Source: Paracoccus wurundjeri (GTDB lineage Bacteria > Pseudomonadota > Alphaproteobacteria > Rhodobacterales > Rhodobacteraceae). From it: DNA of 64,000 nt. The stretch's first letter is position 1. Each line of letters begins with the position of its first letter. This document shows, one piece after another, positions 49,065 through 57,935 of the stretch. The notes below the pieces were generated by a model. The model had not been told where the DNA came from and searched no databases. It saw only the letters and a program-made list of their open reading frames with translations. A program made the position numbers and the translations under genes. The stretch covers positions 1 to 64,000 of the forward strand of contig NZ_JAUUTZ010000016.1 in NCBI RefSeq assembly GCF_030678915.1, given 5' to 3'.

Positions 49065-51371
49065 ATGCAAACCTTCACTGAACTGCTGCCGCTCGATCAG
49101 CAAGAGATCAGATGGCATGAGACGCTGGCGGTTCTGGGGCTGGAAAGCGGTCCGATTTCACCGGGTTTTGGTGGCGATATCAAAATCGTTAATTCGCCAT
49201 GCGGTGCCATTCTCGCACGTATCCGCGGGAATGTTCCGACTCTGCGCCGAACCCCAACCCGCGGAAATTCGGCATCCTCGGTCTTAAGCGTGTTGCATTC
49301 TGATGGCATCGGCACCTTCTCGGACGGTGTTGCTTTTGCCGCAGGTGATATTTCGCTGTGTGATCAGGCATCGGGCTGGACCATGTCGTTCCAGCAGGAA
49401 TGCTGCCTGTTGCTGCTTGAAATCCCGCGCGCCCGGCTGCTGGCCCGCCTTGGGCGGACCCGCCTTCAAAGAATCATGATCATGCCTCAGACAGTGTCGG
49501 CGCATTCGGCGCGCCTGATCATGCGCACGCTTCTTGACGAGTTCGACAAACTGGACGGCGCAGATTTGATCACGCCAAAGATCGCTGTGATGGAACTGAT
49601 CGTAGGCGCGCTGCAAAGCGGTGCGGAAAAATATAATGATGATAGCATTACCCAGGTCCAGTCCGCTCATTTCAAGCGCGTGACCGCGATGATCGAAGCC
49701 CGGCTGACCCAATCCGACCTGTCACTATCTCTGATCGCGCGGCAAGAGGCATTGTCAGAGCGATATCTTCAAAAGCTTTTTGCGCTGCATGATACAACTT
49801 TTTCACATTACCTGCGCACACGCCGTCTTGATCGCGCACGGCTCGACCTGCTGGCAGAGAATCTACAGGCAAAACCCGTTGGGCAAATAGCCTTCACGTG
49901 GGGGTTTCGGGATCAGGGGCATTTCAGCCGCAGCTTCAGGAAAGAGTTCGGCATGTCGCCCAGGGCATATCGCATCGCCGGGCGCCGGGCCACCACGGCA
50001 GTCACTCTTGTCAGGGGGCGTCCTGTCGGTGCCGCCGAAGCATCGACAATTATCGACAATCTGGCTGCCGATGAAGCCGCAGGGACGAGGCCCACCGGAT
50101 TGAAACCGCTGAAATCGGAACTTCCGGCGAATGACGAGCCGTTTCACGTGGCTGCCAATCGCGACACGGTGCATTGGGGGTATCTCAGCAACAGGATTCC
50201 GCCCGTGCTCCATGTTTCGCCCGGTGATCGGGTCAGGATCGAGACCCTGACCCAGCACGCTTCCGATGATCATGAACGGATGATCAAGGACGATCCGGGC
50301 GCGGAAAGCGTCTTTTTATGGACGCGCGAGCAAAAAAACGTAAACCGACGCGGTGCCGGGCCGCTGGATGCGTCAATCTTCGGTCGTGGGGCCGGCGAGG
50401 GTTTCGGTGTGCATATTCTCACCGGGCCCATCCATATCGACGGAGCCGAGCCAGGCGATATTCTGGAAGTACAGATTCTCGATATCGAGCCCCGGCCAAG
50501 CGCCAACCGCAAATTCCGGGGTTCCAGCTTCGCCAGCAACGCCTCCACCTGGTGGGGGTATCAGTATTCGGACTTCATCGATCCGTCAGATCCGCGCGAA
50601 ATCGTGACGATTTTCGAAATAGAACCCGATGCTCAGTGGGCACAGGCGATCTATTCCTATCGCTGGGTCGCACAAACGGATCCCTTCGGCGTCCGGCACG
50701 AAATCATCGACTACCCGGGCGTGCCCGTGGATCGGTCGATTATTAAAAAGAGAACCGGGATATTACAGGATATCCGCATCCCGATACGCGCTCATTTCGG
50801 CTGCATGGCTGTGGCCCCCGGCGAAGAAGGAATGGTTGACTCCGTGCCACCTGGAAAGTTCGGGGGAAATCTTGATAACTGGCGCGCAGGGAAAGGTTCG
50901 ACCCTGTATTTGCCGGTTTCAACCCGCGGCGCGTTGTTTTCAATTGGCGATGGGCATTTGGCGCAGGGCGATGGCGAAGTTTCGGGAACCGCATTGGAAT
51001 GCTCGCTGACCGGCCTTTTTCGCTTCGACCTGCACAAGAGAGACGCCTTGAAGAAGCCGTTTCTGCGCGGACTGGCCGGGCCGCTTATCGAGGCCGGAGG
51101 CGAGTTCGTGCTGCATGGCTTCAGCTATCCGGACTACCTTCAGGATCTTGGCCGGGATGCTCAGGCCGAAGTCTATCAAAAGTCGTCACTGAACAGGGCG
51201 CTGAGATCCGCTTTTCGCGCAACACGGAAATTTCTGATGGATTGGCGGGGCCTGACCGAGGATGAGGTCACGACGCTCATGTCGGTGGCAGTCGATTTCG
51301 GTATCACCCAGGTTGCCGACGGCAATTGGGGAGTTCACGCGATCATCCGCAGGGACATGTTCACGAGCTAG
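49065..51371 (+). CDS. Fusion of AraC-type regulator and acetamidase/formamidase domain
   Basis: One continuous 768-residue frame. Residues about 1-200 resemble AraC-family sensor domains (FSDGVAFAAGDISLCDQASG, CCLLLLEIPRARLLARLG). Residues 218-301 are a two-helix-turn-helix AraC domain (LSLSLIARQEALSERYLQKL, then VGQIAFTWGFRDQGHFSRSF, EFGMSPRAYR). After a roughly 50-residue linker, residues 352-768 are a whole FmdA/AmdA domain (DTVHWGYLSNRIPPVLHVSP, FGVHILTGPIHIDGAEPGD, VPPGKFGGNLDNW, GDGHLAQGDGEVSGTALE). No internal start near the junction has a ribosome site. The ATG at 49065 has GAGGGAG upstream; the frame opens at 48978. It may be an amide-sensing regulator or a trigger enzyme; this is inference. 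Confidence 0.88.
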   Translation: MQTFTELLPLDQQEIRWHETLAVLGLESGPISPGFGGDIKIVNSPCGAILARIRGNVPTLRRTPTRGNSASSVLSVLHSDGIGTFSDGVAFAAGDISLCDQASGWTMSFQQECCLLLLEIPRARLLARLGRTRLQRIMIMPQTVSAHSARLIMRTLLDEFDKLDGADLITPKIAVMELIVGALQSGAEKYNDDSITQVQSAHFKRVTAMIEARLTQSDLSLSLIARQEALSERYLQKLFALHDTTFSHYLRTRRLDRARLDLLAENLQAKPVGQIAFTWGFRDQGHFSRSFRKEFGMSPRAYRIAGRRATTAVTLVRGRPVGAAEASTIIDNLAADEAAGTRPTGLKPLKSELPANDEPFHVAANRDTVHWGYLSNRIPPVLHVSPGDRVRIETLTQHASDDHERMIKDDPGAESVFLWTREQKNVNRRGAGPLDASIFGRGAGEGFGVHILTGPIHIDGAEPGDILEVQILDIEPRPSANRKFRGSSFASNASTWWGYQYSDFIDPSDPREIVTIFEIEPDAQWAQAIYSYRWVAQTDPFGVRHEIIDYPGVPVDRSIIKKRTGILQDIRIPIRAHFGCMAVAPGEEGMVDSVPPGKFGGNLDNWRAGKGSTLYLPVSTRGALFSIGDGHLAQGDGEVSGTALECSLTGLFRFDLHKRDALKKPFLRGLAGPLIEAGGEFVLHGFSYPDYLQDLGRDAQAEVYQKSSLNRALRSAFRATRKFLMDWRGLTEDEVTTLMSVAVDFGITQVADGNWGVHAIIRRDMFTS

Positions 51372-51553
51372 CAACCGATCGTCATTACCACCTGCTCCGG
51401 CCCGCGCATTTACGTCATAGGCGTTTGTCAGGCAATTCAACGCAGATTTTGCAAGCATCCGCCCCGGGAGAGTGATGTAGGCGCTTCCAGAAAACAGTAG
51501 CCCGATTATATGCCTGGGCGGAGCGGGATTTTATTCTGGCACGGGGCAGTCAC

Positions 51554-52459
51554 TCATTCCTTATGCTGGATCAACTCCTGCTTTACATCACGCACGAACA
51601 ATCGGGCGATCCCGGTCGGTTCAGGCTGGACGCGCTGCGCGATATGAAATTGCGAGCGCCAGCCGAGACCGGGCAGGTCTATCCGGCGCATCTGGCCATC
51701 GTTCAGCCATTTCCGCGCGAAATGCACCGGCAGAAAGCCGAGGAAACATCCGCTTCGGATCAGGATCGCCTGCGCCTCCATGTTGGAGACAGAGGCGGTC
51801 ACATGCGCATCCTGAAGGGCTGAAAGCTCTGCCCGCTGCAGATAAGGCCGTACCGTCATCGGATAAGGGGACAACATCGCTGTCGTGATTTCAGCAGCAG
51901 GAAGCATGAACAGCGGGTGATCGCGGCCGCAGAACAGGGCGTGTTCCTCGACATAGATCGGCGAGTAGTCGATATTCGGCTGGCGGTTGGGAAAGGGGCC
52001 GATGGCGACATGGACCTCGCCGGTCTGCAGAGCCTTGGCAAGGGCCTCGGGCGTGCCGACCTCAAGGCTCAGGCGCACCTCTTGCTCGCGCGAAAAGAAT
52101 CGGCGGATGGCGCGGTGTACGGGCAAATCGGGGTTGTCGGCCTCGCTGTCGACGAGCCCCACCCGCAGATGCCCGGTCAGCACCTGCCGCAATGCGCCCA
52201 GCCGTGCCTCGCAGTCCTCGACGCCCGAAAGCATTTCCTTGGCATGGGCATAGACGTCCTTACCCTTCTCGGTCAGCGCGAAACCACCGCGGCCGCGACG
52301 GCAGAGCGAAAAGCCAAGCCCGACCTCCAGATCCTTGATATGGGCACTGATCGCCGGCTGGCTCATTCCAAGCATTGCTTGTGCACCCAGAAAACCGCCA
52401 TGTTCGGCCACCGCACAGAAGGTGCGCAGATTGCGCAGGGTGAAATCGCTGATCCGCAT
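51554..52459 (-). CDS. LysR-family transcriptional regulator
   Basis: A 301-residue LysR protein: winged helix NLRTFCAVAEHGGFLGAQAM, LGMSQPAISAHIKDLEVGLG, FALTEKGKDVYAHAKEML, then the substrate-binding domain with GHLRVGLVDSEADNPDLP and HVAIGPFPNRQPNIDYSPIY. It is divergent from the MHS-type transporter at 52656, with a short palindrome just before its own start. The likely target is the transporter and agmatinase pair; the ligand is unknown. Confidence 0.93.
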   Translation of the reverse strand: MRISDFTLRNLRTFCAVAEHGGFLGAQAMLGMSQPAISAHIKDLEVGLGFSLCRRGRGGFALTEKGKDVYAHAKEMLSGVEDCEARLGALRQVLTGHLRVGLVDSEADNPDLPVHRAIRRFFSREQEVRLSLEVGTPEALAKALQTGEVHVAIGPFPNRQPNIDYSPIYVEEHALFCGRDHPLFMLPAAEITTAMLSPYPMTVRPYLQRAELSALQDAHVTASVSNMEAQAILIRSGCFLGFLPVHFARKWLNDGQMRRIDLPGLGWRSQFHIAQRVQPEPTGIARLFVRDVKQELIQHKE

Positions 52460-52465
52460 GACGAG

Positions 52466-52480
52466 TTATTACATCAATAA
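52466..52480. promoter_or_regulatory. Probable LysR-type operator
   Basis: TTATT, spacer ACATC, AATAA: an inverted repeat with T-N11-A, seven bases from the LysR start codon in the LysR/transporter intergenic region. Short arms make it weaker evidence than the site at 43680. Confidence 0.4.
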
Positions 52481-52655
52481 TTCTAATATGAACATCATTA
52501 ACTTCAGCTTTGCTGCAGTTATTCGCGGCAGCAAGACTGGCCGAAGAAATTCTTGGGATCGCACATCACTCTGAAGGGAAATCCGGCCCCAGACAGGTTC
52601 GGATCAGCGCTGCAGGATGGTGTGTCGTCTAGGCGAATGGGAGGAGACCTTCGCA

Positions 52656-54008
52656 ATGACAGAGACCGTTACCGCCCCGCCCGGCATCACCGCTCCCGGC
52701 GTCAATCCGACAGGTGTCGTACTGCGTCGAGCCGGGATGGCAAGCTTCATAGGCACTTTTGTCGAGTGGTTCGACTATGCGTCCTACGGCTTTCTCGCCA
52801 CGGTGATCGCCGTCGTCTTCTTTCCCGGGACCGACGCCCGCACTGCGCTGCTTGCGACCTATGCGGTCTTCGCGCTGTCCTTCATCGTGCGTCCGATCGG
52901 CGGCGTCATCTGGGGTCATTTCGGCGACAGGATCGGGCGGCAGAAAACCCTTTCGCTGTCGATCTTCATCATGTCGGCGGCGACCTTCGTGATCGCGTTC
53001 CTGCCCACCTATGAATCGATCGGCCTTTGGGCGGCGGGGCTGTTGCTTGCCGCCCGGCTGGTGCAGGGCTTTGCCGCATCCGGCGAATATGCCGGAGCGG
53101 CGTCCTTTCTGGCCGAATATGCGCCCGACAACAAACGCGGCATGATGACCTGTCTCGTGCCTGCGGGTGAGGCGGCGGGTCTGCTTGCGGCCTCGCTTTT
53201 CGTGGCGATCCTGCATGGCCTGCTGACGACCGAACAATTGCACTCCTGGGGATGGCGCCTGCCGTTCCTGATGGCGCTGCCACTCGGCTATGTCGGCGTC
53301 TATATCCGCCGCAGGCTGGACGAGACCCCGCATTTCAAGGCGTTGGAAGAGGCGCAGCACGTGCCGCAAACGCCGGTGATCGAGCTGTTGACCAGTCATT
53401 TCCGGGCAGTGCTGATCGCCTTCGGGGGCACGCTTCTCAATGCGGTCGGTTTCTATCTAGTGCTGAGCTACATGCCGATCTATCTCTCGACCGAACTCGG
53501 TATCTCCGAGACCGCCGCCTTCATCGGCTCGACCGCCTCGCTCGCGGTCTATCTGGGTTCGATCTTTCTGATGGGCGCGCTGTCTGATCATATCGGGCGC
53601 AAAAAGGTACTGATGGCCTGCTCGGTATTGTTTGCCATCCTGACCGTGCCGATGTTCGTGCTGCTGTCCGGCGCGGTCTTTACCGGCGTCCTCTCGACCG
53701 GCTTTTTCATCATCCTGGGCGTCTGGGCGCTGTTCGGTGCGCTGCTGTCGATGAATGGTGGAACACTACCGACTTTTCTGTGCGAGTTGTTCCCGACCCG
53801 GGTGCGCTTTTCGGGATTCGCGCTCAGCTTCAACAGCGCCAATGCGCTTTTTGGCGGCACCGCTCCGCTGATCGCAACCTGGCTGATCGGTGTCACCGGT
53901 TCGAAGCTGGCCCCGGCCTGGTATCTGGTCGGTGCGGCGGTGGTGACCTTTGTCGCGATTGCGATCAGTACCGCAGGCCGCGCCGGGGCCCGGCTCAAGG
54001 ACGAATAG
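52656..54008 (+). CDS. MHS-family MFS transporter
   Basis: A 450-residue metabolite:H+ symporter-type MFS protein with 12 helices. The first helix region ASFIGTFVEWFDYASYGFLA is diagnostic of this family, followed by RPIGGVIWGHFGDRIGRQKT (loop 2-3 motif), LVQGFAASGEYAGAASFLAE, and GALSDHIGRKKVLMACSVLF in the second half. GGGAGGAG precedes the ATG at 52656. It takes up an organic acid, betaine or similar solute; the adjacent ureohydrolase hints at a guanidino compound such as agmatine, which would be unusual for the family. Confidence 0.92.
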   Translation: MTETVTAPPGITAPGVNPTGVVLRRAGMASFIGTFVEWFDYASYGFLATVIAVVFFPGTDARTALLATYAVFALSFIVRPIGGVIWGHFGDRIGRQKTLSLSIFIMSAATFVIAFLPTYESIGLWAAGLLLAARLVQGFAASGEYAGAASFLAEYAPDNKRGMMTCLVPAGEAAGLLAASLFVAILHGLLTTEQLHSWGWRLPFLMALPLGYVGVYIRRRLDETPHFKALEEAQHVPQTPVIELLTSHFRAVLIAFGGTLLNAVGFYLVLSYMPIYLSTELGISETAAFIGSTASLAVYLGSIFLMGALSDHIGRKKVLMACSVLFAILTVPMFVLLSGAVFTGVLSTGFFIILGVWALFGALLSMNGGTLPTFLCELFPTRVRFSGFALSFNSANALFGGTAPLIATWLIGVTGSKLAPAWYLVGAAVVTFVAIAISTAGRAGARLKDE

Positions 54009-54053
54009 CGGCTTTGCCACCTTCATTTAATTACAAACCTAAGGATATCATCC

Positions 54054-55022
54054 GTGAATGCCCATTCCTATCAGTCCGGCCGCCTCAACCTTCCCTTCGT
54101 CGGCATCCCGACCTTTGGCAAGCGGCCTTATGTCGGCGACTGGACGCAGATCGATGCGGATATCGCCGTGCTGGGTGCACCCTTCGATTTCGGCACGCAG
54201 TATCGGGCTGGCGCGCGCTTTGGTCCCCGCGCGGTACGCGAAGCGTCAACTCTGTTCAGCTTCGGCCATGCCGGGGCCTATGACCATGAAGATGACTGCA
54301 CCTATCTGGGCGGTGAGGTGCAGATGGTAGATATCGGTGATGCCGATATCGTGCATACCGACACCACGGCAAGCCACGCCAATATCAGGGCAGGCGTGAA
54401 CGCCATTCTCGACGCGGGCGCGCTGCCGGTCGTGATCGGCGGCGACCATTCGGTCAACATCCCCTGCATCGACGCTTTCGAGGGGCGGGGCGATATCCAT
54501 ATTCTTCAGATCGACGCACATCTGGATTTTGTCGATGAACGCCATGGTGTCCGCAACGGTCACGGCAACCCGATGCGGCGTGCGGCGGAAAAGCCTTATG
54601 TCACCGGTCTGACGCAGGTCGGCATCCGCAACGTGTCCTCGACCGCGAAAGAGGGCTATGACGCCGCCCGGGCGATGGGTTCGGACATTCTCTCGGTGCG
54701 ACAGATGCGGGCGCTGGGGCCGCAAGGGGTAATCGATCGCATTCCCAAGGGCGCACGGGTATATGTCACCATCGATATCGACGGCTTCTGCCCCTCGATC
54801 GCGCCGGGCACAGGCACGCCCAGCCATGGCGGTTTCCTCTATTACGAAGTGTTGGAAATGCTGCAGGCCCTTGCGCGGCGACACGAGGTGGTCGGCGTCG
54901 ATCTGGTAGAGGTTGCGCCCGACTATGACCACTCTGGCAGCACCGCCATCCTTGCCGCCCAGGTGCTGCTGAACTTCCTCGGCTTCATCTTCCATGCCCG
55001 CACAGAACGGGCCGGAGGATGA
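54054..55022 (+). CDS. Agmatinase/ureohydrolase family protein
   Basis: A 322-residue binuclear-manganese ureohydrolase that cleaves a guanidino compound to urea plus an amine. Metal motifs: GGDHSVNIP (near 129), HILQIDAHLDF (DAHxD near 153) and VTIDIDGFCPSIAPGTGTPS (DxD near 240), where the third aspartate of the usual DxDxxDP motif is replaced by Cys. It starts with GTG at 54054 after AAGGA; the nearby ATG is out of frame. Agmatinase is the default name, but guanidinobutyrase or a related activity is equally possible. It follows the MHS transporter by 45 bases. Confidence 0.88.
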   Translation: MNAHSYQSGRLNLPFVGIPTFGKRPYVGDWTQIDADIAVLGAPFDFGTQYRAGARFGPRAVREASTLFSFGHAGAYDHEDDCTYLGGEVQMVDIGDADIVHTDTTASHANIRAGVNAILDAGALPVVIGGDHSVNIPCIDAFEGRGDIHILQIDAHLDFVDERHGVRNGHGNPMRRAAEKPYVTGLTQVGIRNVSSTAKEGYDAARAMGSDILSVRQMRALGPQGVIDRIPKGARVYVTIDIDGFCPSIAPGTGTPSHGGFLYYEVLEMLQALARRHEVVGVDLVEVAPDYDHSGSTAILAAQVLLNFLGFIFHARTERAGG

Positions 55023-55667
55023 CGCTGGACACCGGCGACCGCCCCACGAACATGGGGGCTGCGATGGTGGCCGACAAGCACGGGGGCCGATTGGACTGGA
55101 TACCGGAGAAAACCGTCTTGTGATTCCGTGTGGATACTGCCCATGCCACTCCCATCACTGCCACGCCAGCCCCGGCGTGGTGATAGGGGCCGGCGCTCTC
55201 TTCGGGCGAGCTGTCACCGAACGGCGCCGCTTCATCCTCGAAGGCAGCTTCAGGCTATGTGGGACTATCTCCTCTTTCAGTCTCGATTGGCCAAGCATGT
55301 CGCCGCGCAGCCGAATGTCCAATTCAGCCTGATGCCGCAGTTGCTACGCCGCGCAGCCGTTAATCCGCCTTCCGCCCCCTGGGCCGATCTCACTCGAAAT
55401 CAGCATCCTCAGGCTTCAGGTGCAGCGAACGGCAAGTCCATCCCTGAGATCTACCATATACCGATCGTCGATGCTGCACAGCGCGGGAACGGCCGGTTTG
55501 GTTAAACCGCGCTGCCGCGACAAGCCGAAGCATGACCAGCAGCATTGGGCAGATTATCGCTGTCAACGATGCGCCAGATAATCCGCCGAACAGAACTCGA
55601 ATACGCATTTTAACGGGTGATCGGGCGCAGGTGAAAGCGATGACCATAACACCCGCACCCGATATTG
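55023..55667. other. 645-base stretch with only weak ORFs
   Basis: A 34-codon frame (ATG at 55019, stop at 55123) overlaps the agmatinase stop by ATGA and reads MTLDTGDRPTNMGAAMVADK. It could be a truncated next gene of the operon; I do not recognise it with confidence. On the minus strand an 85-codon ORF (55390-55647) has one hydrophobic segment but no ribosome site. Nothing else was found. Confidence 0.4.
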
Positions 55668-56372
55668 TTATGAACCGAACTGCTCAATCAGTTCCGAAAG
55701 CTCGATATGAGCAGAACACGCCCCGCTGCCCGGCAGCATCCCGCCGCTCTCCTGCTCCGTCGCATAAACGACTGCCGGATCGGCTTCGATTCGCTCCCGC
55801 AGTGCCGCGAGCTTTGGCCAGCGTCCCTTGTCGGCCACCTCATGGAAATCCAGCCACCGCGCGACGCCAATCAGAACGCCGTCGGCAAGGGTTGGGTGGT
55901 CGGCGATCAGAAACCTTGTATCTCCAATCATCTCTTCGAGTCTGTCATGCCGCTCGATCACCCTCTCACGACCCCATTCCCTCAGGGCCGACTGCATTGC
56001 CGGGTTGGGTGGTTCCATCTCCATCGCCGCCCATAAGGGACCGAACATGCCAGTAAACCCGGTGTTGATGAACGCCATCATCTGATGCATTCGATCCGCC
56101 TGTCGCGACAGCGGATCGAAGCTGATCCGCCGTTTCGTGTCCCGTGCTTCAAGCCAGGCGGCAATCGCCATGGTCTCCGTCAGCACCTCACGCTTACCGG
56201 TGATTAAAACGGGCGTTTCGACGCGCGGATTAAGCTTTCTGTAATCAGGTTCGCGCATCTCGCCGAGCATGTTTACCCGGCAAAGCTTGTAGGGTTGTTC
56301 CAGCCATTCAAAGGCGGCGACAAGCCCCATGGAGCTTCCCGAGGGAAAGCCGTACAAAAGGATAGGTTCCAT
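55668..56372 (-). CDS. Glutathione S-transferase family protein
   Basis: A 234-residue GST: an N-terminal thioredoxin-like domain (ILLYGFPSGSSMGLVAAFEW, with Ser/Gly in place of a catalytic Cys, and the cis-Pro region NPRVETPVLITG, then LTETMAIAAWLEA) and an all-helical C-terminal domain (RFLIADHPTLADGVLIGVAR with the N-capping box). It probably conjugates or reduces electrophiles in the cytoplasm. A GGAG site precedes the ATG. It is divergent from the HxlR-type regulator at 56481. Confidence 0.92.
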   Translation of the reverse strand: MEPILLYGFPSGSSMGLVAAFEWLEQPYKLCRVNMLGEMREPDYRKLNPRVETPVLITGKREVLTETMAIAAWLEARDTKRRISFDPLSRQADRMHQMMAFINTGFTGMFGPLWAAMEMEPPNPAMQSALREWGRERVIERHDRLEEMIGDTRFLIADHPTLADGVLIGVARWLDFHEVADKGRWPKLAALRERIEADPAVVYATEQESGGMLPGSGACSAHIELSELIEQFGS

Positions 56373-56480
56373 GCTATTATTCTCCGTGATTTCTGGTGAT
56401 CACGCTGCGCAGCGTAGGAGGAATTTAGCGGGCCCCTGCCCGAAGTAAATTACGCACCTTTTTGTAACCATGGACAAAGA

Positions 56481-56837
56481 ATGAAAAACCTTGTCTCCCG
56501 TTGCCCGATCGAAGAGGTCATGCAAGTACTCAGCGGGCGCTGGCCGACACTGCTGATCTATTACCTGCAAGATGGGACGAAGCGTTTCAGTGATCTTCGC
56601 CGGGATAATCCGACAATCTCTCACAAGATGCTGACACTGGAGCTGCGCAAGCTAGAGGATGCAGGCATCGTCCAGCGAACCGAATTTGCCGGTTATCCGC
56701 TTCGTGTCGAGTATGATCTGACCTCTGCCGGAGAAAGGCTGGTTCCTCTCATTGATGCACTGGGGGAATGGTGGGAAAGAACCGACAGCCGTGATCGGCT
56801 GCCGGCCTCGGAGAATGTGGTTTCCGCACAAGAGTAG
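56481..56837 (+). CDS. HxlR-family transcriptional regulator
   Basis: A 118-residue MarR-like winged-helix protein of the HxlR type: CPIEEVMQVLSGRWPTLLIY at the N-terminus (the single Cys often acts as a redox or aldehyde sensor), RFSDLRRDNPTISHKMLTLE recognition helix, and VEYDLTSAGERLVPLIDALG wing. It is divergent from the GST gene, its probable target. The decamer GTAAATTACG occurs in the shared promoter (56445-56454) and again after the gene (56928-56937). Confidence 0.93.
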   Translation: MKNLVSRCPIEEVMQVLSGRWPTLLIYYLQDGTKRFSDLRRDNPTISHKMLTLELRKLEDAGIVQRTEFAGYPLRVEYDLTSAGERLVPLIDALGEWWERTDSRDRLPASENVVSAQE

Positions 56838-57135
56838 ACCGGTACTATTCTCTCGTGAATACTCGGAACTGTGTCATATCCGTACATGATCGTGAACTAT
56901 AATGAACATAACCAGACCATATCGTCGGTAAATTACGGCATTCGCCTAAACATGCAGTAACCGCCCCATCTTACAAGGTTCGGCTTGATCGGAGCATTAA
57001 GTGGAGCGGTCTCCATGCAATCAACTGACAAATTTCTGATGTAGCCTGCCCCCGGTGCAACCGGCGAAAGACATGTCAGGAAGTAATTTGACCACCATAT
57101 TGATGCACGCGGAAGAGCCCCTCCCATCAGCACTA

Positions 57136-57765
57136 TCATCCCAACGTCTCACGTGCGCGTTGAACCAGCCCCCGCAACTCATCGAGACTGTATTCCCCGA
57201 ATGCGCCTTCATCTCCGGCGATAAAACTGGGTGTACCCAGCAAGCCCATATGTTCGGCCAGCATGTAGCTCATGGAAATATGCTGCTCGATTTGCTCGTT
57301 GTCCATGTCGCGCTCCAGCCGGGCAACATCCAGGTCGATCTTCCGCGCGGTCTGCATGGTGGCATCAGTCGTCACACGGCCCCGCGTGCGAAACAACGCG
57401 GTATGCATTTGCCAGTATTTGCCCTGCTGCAATGATGCCAGTGAGGCGCGGGCGGCAAAATCCGAGTCCTCACCAAAAACCGGCCATTCGCGGAACACGA
57501 CACGCAGATTCTTGTCCGACAGGATCAGCCGATGCACCGGATCAACCATCTTGCGGCAGAACGGGCAGTTATAGTCAAAGAATTCCGTCAGGGTGATATC
57601 GCCATCCGGATTCCCAAGCACAGGTGCGGTCGGGTCGCGTTCAAGCGACCTGCGCAAATCGTCGGGCATCGGGTTGCTACGGGCCGTCTGCCCGAAGGCT
57701 GCCGGACCCAGAAGCGGCAGCCCCAATACGGTGCCCCCCGCAAGGACAAGACTTCGACGTTGCAT
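57136..57765 (-). CDS. Periplasmic DsbA-family thiol oxidoreductase (copy 1)
   Basis: A 209-residue exported thioredoxin-fold protein. The leader MQRRSLVLAGGTVLGLPLLG targets it out of the cytoplasm (twin Arg, Tat-like). The active site is FFDYNCPFCRKMVDP (CPFC, first Cys near 68) and the cis-Pro loop is GLLGTPSFIAG. The order GNPDGDITLTEFFDYNCPFC is typical of DsbA/DsbG/ScsC-like proteins. The ATG at 57765 has GGAG close by; the frame is open further upstream. It is the last gene of the redox unit but is set 165 bases away and has its own CTTAAG element. Confidence 0.9.
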   Translation of the reverse strand: MQRRSLVLAGGTVLGLPLLGPAAFGQTARSNPMPDDLRRSLERDPTAPVLGNPDGDITLTEFFDYNCPFCRKMVDPVHRLILSDKNLRVVFREWPVFGEDSDFAARASLASLQQGKYWQMHTALFRTRGRVTTDATMQTARKIDLDVARLERDMDNEQIEQHISMSYMLAEHMGLLGTPSFIAGDEGAFGEYSLDELRGLVQRARETLG

Positions 57766-57918
57766 ATTATCTCCTATTCGCAGCAAGCCATGGTTTCCGC
57801 ACCACCTGGCATTCCATAGCTGTCCCTGCATCGCGGCCCCTAAATGCGGCCCAAGGCTGAAATATGGATGTCCGGTTCATGCGGCTTCGGTCCCGCAGCG
57901 CCCTCATTCCCGTTCAAG

Positions 57919-57935
57919 CTTAAGAGAAGCTTAAA
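57919..57935 (-). promoter_or_regulatory. PmrA/BasR-like box upstream of dsbA copy 1
   Basis: CTTAAG (57919-57924), five bases AGAAG, CTTAAA (57930-57935). The tandem half-sites are one helical turn apart. It overlaps the stop codon of the preceding dsbA gene and lies about 155 bases before dsbA copy 1. It matches the element in front of dsbD and the response regulator, which suggests control by that regulator. Confidence 0.55.
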
